From Liquidambar formosana (Eukaryota > Streptophyta > Magnoliopsida > Saxifragales > Altingiaceae): a stretch of 64,000 nucleotides of DNA. Shown in pieces: positions 59,002 to 64,000 of this stretch. The stretch spans positions 23,706,271-23,770,270 of the forward strand of contig CM077833.1 of NCBI GenBank assembly GCA_039720395.1, written 5' to 3'. Below the pieces are notes generated by a model. That model made no database searches. It saw only the letters and a list, made by a program, of their open reading frames with translations, and had not been told where the DNA came from. The position numbers and the translations under genes are program-made. Each line of letters begins with the position of its first letter. The first letter of the stretch is position 1.

Positions 59002-59193
59002 CTAGCCTTTGCAATCACCAATAATAGATAGAACCTTCTCCCTAAGCTTCTCAATGGTCTGCATAGAGTGAAACAAGAACAAAGTCATTGAATAGGGAGC
59101 AACCAACCAACATTATCAACGTCATATCAATATGATTAAATACACACCAAGCTTGAGATCTCCTTCCTTTGTACTGAGGCAGCTGCATCTTTA
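59002..59193 (-). other. Exon-like pair ending in a stop, gene unidentified
   Basis: On the minus strand, a segment at 59148-59193 reading DAAASVQRKEISSL ends at a GT donor. A segment at 59002-59058, preceded by TATGCAG, reads TIEKLREKVLSIIGDCKG and a stop. The phases agree (0). Together they form a charged helix. They may be the last two exons of an unrecognised gene or relic; no upstream exons identified. Confidence 0.25.
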
Positions 59194-59344
59194 AGGTGAG
59201 AACAATGTAGAAGATCATAATTAAAAAAATAATTCGAATTTTCTGTTGCTTCTGCTACCCAGAGATGATTTGTTTGGTCCTTTGCTCTCTTAATGAGATT
59301 ACAAAAGCCAAAAAGGAGTAATAAAAGAAGTCTTTTCCATGTTC

Positions 59345-60373
59345 TCAAGGTGCCATTTTTATCTGATTGTAACTCGAAAACCTGTCCATAAAAGAGAATA
59401 GGGCGTGTCCCGCAGTGTTATCAACCAAGACATCAATGTGAGGCAATAGAAAATCATCTTTTAGGCTAGCTTTGTTTAAATCGTAATAATCAATGCACAT
59501 CCTTACTTTTCCATCTTTCTTTAGGACGGGCACTACATTGGCCAGCCATTCGGGATATTCAACAATTTGAAGGAACCCTGCATTAAATTGCTTAGATATC
59601 TCTTTTTTTATCTTACGAGTCTATTCCGGTTTCATGAGCCGAAGTTTCTGCTTTACTGGCTTGATTTTTGGGTCTGTCGGGATAAAGTGCTAGATAATGT
59701 CTGTGTCGACCCCGGGTATATCTTGGTAAGACCATGCAAAGGCCTCCAAGTTATCTCGGAGTAATGAGAGCAACTGATTTCTGTCTGATTGTGTGAGTGT
59801 GGTCCCGATTTTAATTATTCTAGGCAATTCTTCAGATCCTAGGTTAATTAATTCTAATTCATCCATATTTGGTTGAGCCAGTCCCTTAATCCTTTGCTCA
59901 TTGGGGTTAAGAGAGGCATCTTCCCTAGGGTCTATATCATTATCATTGGTTGAAGACGAGACATAAGCAAAGTTATTCATTTCATTGATTGTAAAGGGAA
60001 CTACATTGACTGACTCAACAGGAAATTCAAAATCAAACAACTTAGAAGACTCATCAGACTCAAAAGACTCTTGACTTATTGGATTAGGGATGAAACCAAA
60101 TTCTTCTTCAGTGATCATAGGTTTGCTGGCAATCCAATTCCCCAGATATTTGATGGCTGATTCAATACTTCCATATAAGGGTGCTCCTTCTGCATAGTCC
60201 ATCATTAGAATCATATCCTGAAATGCAAGCTTCATTGCTTTAGGATCCATTTTATCAGTCCAGTCCTCTTCAATAACATCATTCTCTACCCATTCCACAG
60301 TAATCGGGTACCATTCAATCTTAAAGAAAATTTCAAACCTAGGCACTCTTATTTTAGTGGACTCAAGGATCAT
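59345..60373 (-). pseudogene. Ty3/gypsy pol remnant (linker and start of reverse transcriptase)
   Basis: The minus strand gives a 227-codon acidic linker frame (59690-60373), then, after stops in FIPTDPKIKPVKQKLR and MKPE sequence, the RT start PVLKKDGKVRMCIDYYDLNKAS and LPHIDVLVDNTAGHALFSFMD. This is the Tat/Ogre/Athila-like form of the gypsy reverse transcriptase. The YxDD active site, RNase H and integrase are missing, so only the front of RT is present. At least two in-frame stops (about 59688 and 59628). Confidence 0.75.
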
Positions 60374-61132
60374 TGGCTCAGGGAAGCCACATTAAGGGAA
60401 TGTACATCCTCTCTTTCTTTGATGAAGCATCCATAAAGCATCCACAATAAGGATTCATCAACGAGTAAGAGGGTTTTACAGCCCAAGGATCATATGATTT
60501 GAGCAAGGGGAGGGTTTTACAGTCTAAGGATCGTATGATTTGAGCAAGGGCATTGTGGGAATTTGATCTATTTGGAAATCACTTTCCCGACCTAACCAAA
60601 CATGGGAGTAGGAATGGTAGAGGGAATCCTACTTTCCATTACCGCGAACCAAACGTGGGAATAAGTATCAATATCAAGTATTTCCATTCCCAAGTAATGC
60701 CCCATTTCCAGGACTCACATTCCCAACCCGCAAACCAAACGCACCTTAAGGCAATCTATTCCACTGTTTAAGGGAAAGAGGATTCCATCCTTTGCATGAG
60801 GGAAAGCCCATTCCTAGGCTAGAGAATGAAAAAAGGTAGTGCTCCCACGACCCCACCTCCTGACACATTTATAGATCTCATCCCCTCTTCTCTCTCTCTC
60901 TCTCTTTCTCTAAAATCACTCCCGCGTGGAGCTAGAGGACATTTTGTTGATAAAAAAAAATGGATTTTATATTTGATGGTGGTCTTTGGATTCCTTTCCC
61001 AAGTATTGATTTTTTTTCACAATCAAACATGTTGGGTGAGAATGATCATTCCATTTCAATCTCATCTTCATTCTATTCCCATCTTTATTTCATTCCCTTC
61101 TCATTTCATTCACACCAACCAAACATAGCCTA
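60374..61132. other. Intergenic with MITE-like block
   Basis: Holds a short direct repeat (GAGGGTTTTACAG with TCGTATGATTTGAGCAAGGG) near 60470 and 60505. A MITE of the family seen at 19016-19104 lies at about 60575-60757, with ends ACCAAACATGGG and CCAAACGCACC. A second transposon-like end CCAACCAAACATAGCC lies at 61117-61132, the border of the duplicated block. Confidence 0.45.
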
Positions 61133-64000
61133 AGATTATGTGCGTGTTCCTTCACCCCATTGTCCAATACTCAAAAAATAAATAAATAAAAAGGATAATA
61201 AATAAATAAATAAATCATTTTGGGTTGGATGAATTTTTATGTGGACATGTACAAAGGTACTCAAGAGGTCCAAGTGTCCAACCGTCCAAGTGATAGCGGG
61301 TGGTGGCGGCTTGGCGCTAGACCAGTGCCATTTTGGTGGTTGGTCGTTAACGTCGTTTTAGAGAAAACCATCACACACACACACTCTCTCTCTCTCTTTC
61401 CTCTTTCTATCTCTCTGTATACTTAGTCACCAAGGAACCCGTCCTCAGTATATTCCCATTTCCACCCCTCTCTCCCCCTTTCTCTCTCTGAAAGTAGACT
61501 GAAACAGAAACACCCCCATGGCGAGCTCAACACCCTCAGGCTCTTCTTACTGATACAACCTCTCATTCACCTGAAACTATATATATATACACACAATATT
61601 ATGCCTGTTGCTGTTATTCACCTACTGTACCTTGTATTCCTCCTCTCTACTTCTCCTGTAAAATCATTCTCTTTCTCTCTCTCTGCATTCAATCGATATA
61701 TTCCTTCTTCTTCTTCAATCCGCAAGAACCCACCTTTGATTCTCGAATTGGAACGGCGCAGCTTAATCACTACTCAACCCCTCACTCTCTCTCACTCTTC
61801 TCACAAAATTAACGGCTTATACGATCATCTTCTCCGTCGTATTCGAATTCTAACCGTCCGATTCAAACCCTTTGAAGCTTGAAACCCCCCACCCACTTCA
61901 ATCCTCATCTGATTTCGTGGTTGTTGTTGTATTCTGTGTATTTTTGTAATTTCAGCAATGAGCTTCTTGAGACCCTCTGCATTGTACTTGTTTCTCATCG
62001 CTTGCCCGTGGCTAAGATGGATGCCGTGCCAGAATTAGGCGTTTCTTCGATGGCCGACTTCCGGTGGGTTCTTGCGCGTATTGGTGCTGGTGCTTTTGTG
62101 GTCCATGTTTGCGGAGATTCGGTTTATACCTTCGTCTTCTATGTTCCCAACTCTTCGTGTTGGAGATCGAATCATCGCTGAAAGGGTAAAAACAGTAATT
62201 TCTTTTTTTTTTCTTTTTTTTTTTTAAAAAAAATTTAATGGATTGAGCTAATTTTTGTTTATGGTCAGTTTTAAGTATATTTTTATCATTTCATGATCTT
62301 CTGTGTGTACTATGAGATTGCGTTTATGATTGCATTGTGTTCTAGCAACTCTATGTATGTGTAATATCCATAAAGATCTTAGCTTTAGTGCTTTAATGAA
62401 GATTTTTGGATTGGCTTACATTAAGTTCATAACTCACATTCCCCCTGTGGTGTGATAAGAGGATAATTTTGTCATCATGATGTTAAAATTACCTATTGAA
62501 GAAATATAGAAATTTAGGGAACGAGAACTCAAGAAATTGCAGGTTGTCTTCAATTTAGGAATTTGGGAAAATATTTAGAATTCTTGTATTAAAATGATTC
62601 ATTGCTTATGGGATTCATGTCTCATTTGTTACTGGTTTGTGGTTTCGTGCTGGCAAACATCATGATTTCCTTGCAATTTTTCTATTTGAGAGCATCTAGC
62701 TTTGGAAATGATATCCTTGTCAACAGAGTAGACATACCTGATTGTTACCATATCCTTTTATTGAGAGTGAGCCCTATTTTCTTGCTTCTCTAATATTGCT
62801 GTCTTTGCAAACATTAGCCTTTGAACTGTTGGCCATTTCAATTAAATCCCAACTGTTGTTTTTATGATGTGTCTTCCTCTCCTTCATCAATGCAGTTATC
62901 CATTTAATAATCGTATCTTGAAAGCAAGATGGATCTCCATTATTGAAACTAATGAAAAAGTAACCATATCCTAAAATTTGTTCGTGATTGGTGCTCTAGT
63001 CTGTGTCCTTTTCCTTCCGCCTTTAGCAAGATTGTAGTGATTGGTCTTTCAGCTCATCACCAATGTTAAATATACCCCTTTGGAGGACAATGTTGAAATG
63101 TGTTCTTCACTTGATGACTGTAGCTTAGTTAAAGTTGGACTAAATCACTCCTTGCATGGACATCCGCTCACTAGTTATCTTCATTTCTATCAGCCCTTAC
63201 ATGTAGACCTTAACTGATGACTACCTTGTGTGCAACTAAATCCTATAGCTTGTAGTACTTCAGGGATGAAAATGGAATGGGTTAATTGGATAACCTACTC
63301 CATCCTGCTGCTACTGAGATGGGAATGGAACTATGACAGTAGGAATAGGGACAGGATGGTCTTTCACTAGTTACCTGAGCCGAGGTATGGTATGCTATGT
63401 ACTAAATGTAATTTGGGTAGGTGATTTCCTAGGTGAACCTAAGCTTTTTGATAATTAGGCTAGTGGTACACTGACCTAAAGCCCTAACTTTCTGAAATGA
63501 TTACTAACTATAAGGATAATAGCTCACTGAATTGGGTGGTGACAATGGCAGGTGAATTTATGATTCGTTTTTTCTAGATCTTCAAGTGGCTATATGTTCA
63601 TATGTGAACATTCTCTTGTAATTCTTTAAAGCAGTACATAAACAGCCCAGTTCACCGTCAAACTCTGGACTAGTGCGCTAGTAAAGGCAGGTGTAAGAGT
63701 TGAGCTGCCTTAAACTTGTTAAGCAGGTAGTTTTCATAGGACTAGGCCAGGTCTGCTATCTGCTTTTATTCGATTTTTGATTAGCAGGGCATGATTCCTT
63801 AGAGACACAAACAATTGCTCAAGGCATAGTTGCGTAGCTATGTGAACTAGTTCTTTAATGGCATGATCATTACCTCGAATCTTGCATAAGTTCAAAGTAA
63901 TTTTGTTATATTGACGAGGGAATTTACTAGAATATTACAGGGGATGGAGCAAAAAGTCTACTAGCAAACCATGGTGGCTACTCTATATATGTGAATGGAG
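61133..64000 (+). repeat. Direct segmental duplication, copy 2 (cut by window end)
   Basis: Matches 26243-30928 without the LINE. Differences are mostly single bases and short indels, for example an extra segment near 63265-63312 and the loss of one near 63405. Confidence 0.88.
61958..62185 (+). pseudogene. Second signal peptidase copy, exon 1 with in-frame stop
   Basis: Same 228-base exon as 28889-29116, with the catalytic SSSMFPT motif and an intact donor (AAAGG then GTAAAA). Codon 27 is TAG (62036-62038) where copy 1 has TGG, so full-length protein cannot be made from this start. The next in-frame ATG is at the catalytic motif itself (codon 62), too late to keep the membrane anchor. The remaining exons lie beyond the window. 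Upstream sequence is as well kept as in copy 1, so transcription is possible. Confidence 0.8.

Noticed and set aside
61879..62181. 100-codon frame over exon 1 of peptidase copy 2
   Set aside because: It is in the wrong frame relative to the SSSMFPT motif; a parallel out-of-frame ORF exists in copy 1, so it is a shadow.
1..64000. tRNA, rRNA or CRISPR features
   Set aside because: No cloverleaf with intact A and B boxes, no rRNA core sequence and no regularly spaced repeats were seen; CRISPR is not expected in a plant genome.

Overview
The window is a piece of a plant nuclear genome, almost certainly a eudicot. Genes have GT-AG introns and match plant families: an A-type cyclin, a chloroplast/thylakoid-type signal peptidase, a BES1/BZR1-type DNA-binding protein and a DUF26 cysteine-rich receptor kinase fragment. 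Non-coding DNA is AT-rich and full of (TA)n, (CT)n and poly-A tracts and plant transposons. The species cannot be named from sequence alone. Gene density is low; most of the 64 kb is transposon, viral relic or degraded sequence.

Layout. 0-2 kb: last four exons of an A-type cyclin (+). 3.7-5.8 kb: an intact single-exon secreted TolB-like beta-propeller gene (-). 7.0-17.9 kb: two copies of the front part of one defective endogenous pararetrovirus (Caulimoviridae-like), arranged as a tail-to-tail inverted repeat with arms of about 3.8 kb around a loop of about 0.5 kb. The left arm was later split by a 2,758-bp solo-LTR-like insertion with a perfect 5-bp target duplication; the right arm keeps the empty site. 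18-26 kb: small TIR elements, a captured DUF26 exon, and a broken coatomer alpha pseudogene interrupted by retroelement pieces.

26.2-36.2 kb: a six-exon type I signal peptidase gene (+), apparently intact, with a truncated LINE upstream and a hAT-like element in an intron. The upstream region, exon 1 and part of intron 1 are duplicated in direct orientation at 61.1-64.0 kb (cut by the window edge). That second copy lacks the LINE but has an in-frame stop at codon 27, so it is probably a pseudogene. 38-50 kb: a Tourist-like MITE, a Mutator-like element with perfect 9-bp target duplication, a decayed transposon-associated gene with a coiled-coil end, a large foldback element, and a second Mutator-like candidate carrying a related coiled-coil ORF and a dense array of a GTTACATGTAAC-type palindrome. 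50.8-52.8 kb: a frame-broken membrane-protein gene and an apparently intact two-exon BES1/BZR1-domain gene ending in an LxLxL repression motif (both -). 55-60.4 kb: the first 137 codons of a 6-phosphogluconate dehydrogenase gene, a copia-like LTR remnant and a Ty3/gypsy pol remnant.

There is no operon-like relation among the host genes. The parts that belong together are the two viral arms, which could be transcribed as one long hairpin, and the two signal peptidase copies. Functional statements are inferred from recognised motifs; no database search was run.
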